NCBI GenBank assembly: GCA_942493305.1
Contig: OW818686.1
Span: forward strand, 4,154,001-4,218,000
Source of the DNA: UBA7672 sp030824255
Lineage (GTDB): Bacteria > Pseudomonadota > Alphaproteobacteria > Caulobacterales > Hyphomonadaceae
Direction of reading: 5' to 3'
Length of the DNA: 64,000 nucleotides
Shown here: positions 63,367 to 64,000 of the stretch, in pieces
Position numbering within the stretch: the first letter of the stretch is position 1
Layout: each line of letters starts with the position of its first letter
Translations under genes and position numbers: made by a program
The notes under the pieces: generated by a model
What the model was told of the DNA's origin: nothing
What the model saw: the letters and a program-made list of their open reading frames with translations, nothing else
Databases searched by the model: none

Positions 63367-63594
63367 TCTCTTTCCCTTCCACGCTTCCCGTGGCGTCCAT
63401 CTGATTCAGCGCAATTCGCGCGCGCCATGGGCTGCTATCCTGCCTCCAATTCAGCTTGGCAGGCGAATTGTCGCGGCCGCCATGCCCGAATTCACCCTGT
63501 CAGACACACTTCGTCACACAGCCAGACACACTCCGGCAAAGGCCCGCAAGCTACCCGCGCAAATCTGTTCCTGCCAATCTGACAGGAGGCAATC

Positions 63595-64000
63595 ATGTGC
63601 ATCGCCGGCGGAGCAATCCCGGGTCTCATCGTCAACCAGAGCCATGCGGACGCGGGCGTCGTGCGCCCCGCCCTCAAATCGATACCGGCCCACGATCATA
63701 TCTTCTTCGAAGGCGATAACCGCGACAGCATCTATGTCGTCGAATCCGGTTGGGTGAAACTCTATCGCACCTTGGTCGATGGCCAGCGCCAGATCGTCGG
63801 CTTCGCCAACACGGGCTCTGTCCTCGGCCTCGAATCCGATGTCGAGTATTCAAACGGCTGCGAAGCGATCACCGCAGTTCAGGTCCGCGCCATCCCGATC
63901 GGCCGCGTCGCCGAAATCTGCATGCGCGATGGCAAGCTCGCCGGCCAGCTTCTCCGCCAGGTTGGCCGCCAGCTTGGCGCAGCGCAGGCGCAGCTCGCGG
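63595..64000 (+). CDS. Crp/FNR family regulator, FixK-like (runs off the window)
   Basis: AGGAGG precedes the ATG at 63595. The visible 135 residues form a cyclic-nucleotide-binding-type domain: HIFFEGDNRDSIYVVESGWV, GQRQIVGFANTGSVLGLE. The dimer helix begins (QLLRQVGRQLGAAQAQ). The FNR iron-sulphur cysteines near the N terminus are absent (only Cys2), which points to FixK. It probably activates the ccoNOQP and hemN operons through the box at 61327. The DNA-binding domain is outside the window. Confidence 0.88.
   Translation, partial: MCIAGGAIPGLIVNQSHADAGVVRPALKSIPAHDHIFFEGDNRDSIYVVESGWVKLYRTLVDGQRQIVGFANTGSVLGLESDVEYSNGCEAITAVQVRAIPIGRVAEICMRDGKLAGQLLRQVGRQLGAAQAQLA

Overview
The window is high-GC alphaproteobacterial chromosome with a complete, lambda-like siphoprophage of about 48.6 kb set into it. 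Host sequence appears at both ends. On the left are the first 24 codons of dnaG (minus strand). On the right, from about 48,763, are a methyltransferase, REP-like palindromes, a FixL-type haem sensor kinase, the complete cbb3 oxidase operon ccoNOQP-ccoGHIS, hemN, a cytochrome c and the start of a FixK/Crp-type regulator. FixL and FixK-type genes with cbb3 oxidase, GANTC sites, and GapR-like and GcrA-like phage genes point to Alphaproteobacteria, perhaps the Caulobacterales/Hyphomonadaceae side. The genus cannot be read from the sequence.

Prophage boundaries: a large serine integrase (47213-48784) lies at the right end. Its attachment sites can be reconstructed by eye. The 9-bp core GATTCGCAC occurs at 181-189 (attL) and 48754-48762 (attR). 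Joining the inner flanks gives a 46-bp near-perfect palindrome (attP). Joining the outer flanks gives a weaker palindrome (attB) that lay in the dnaG promoter region. The integrase reading frame runs across attR, so its last residues change on integration.

Layout, left to right: a nuclease and small genes (318-1690); two four-helix membrane proteins (2021-3626) separated by an array of eleven ATGCGCA(T/C) octamers; a Fic protein with a VbhA-like small partner (3840-4651); then on the minus strand the lysis and late genes. Read in the direction of transcription (32138 down to 4684), the late block keeps lambda order: terminase small and large subunits, gpW, portal, S49 protease with an internal scaffold start, decoration protein, major capsid protein, FI, FII, Z, U and V-like proteins, G/GT with a -1 frameshift, tape measure, M-like, L-like and K-like proteins, and a 2,196-residue J-like tip protein with nested repeats. 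DUF1353, two muralytic-type proteins, a lipoprotein and a membrane coiled-coil protein follow. An unrelated plus-strand gene (18137-18523) sits inside the tail block.

From 32344 to 42859 is the early/replication block: an O-like replication protein carrying iterons inside its own gene (likely the origin), a DNA methyltransferase, an ASCH protein, a DEDD exonuclease, a primase-C-terminal-like protein, an AAA+ ATPase, a GapR-like (DUF2312) protein, an SPFH protein, a GcrA-like regulator and small proteins. At 42833-44013 is an immunity region: an XRE repressor and five 19-bp operators of shared architecture. A rightward operon (44154-48784) with DUF5131 and DUF4326 proteins leads into the integrase.

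The host right flank is a microaerobic respiration island. FixK/FNR-type boxes lie between ccoN and the divergent hemN operon, and between the kinase and a small lipoprotein/microprotein operon.
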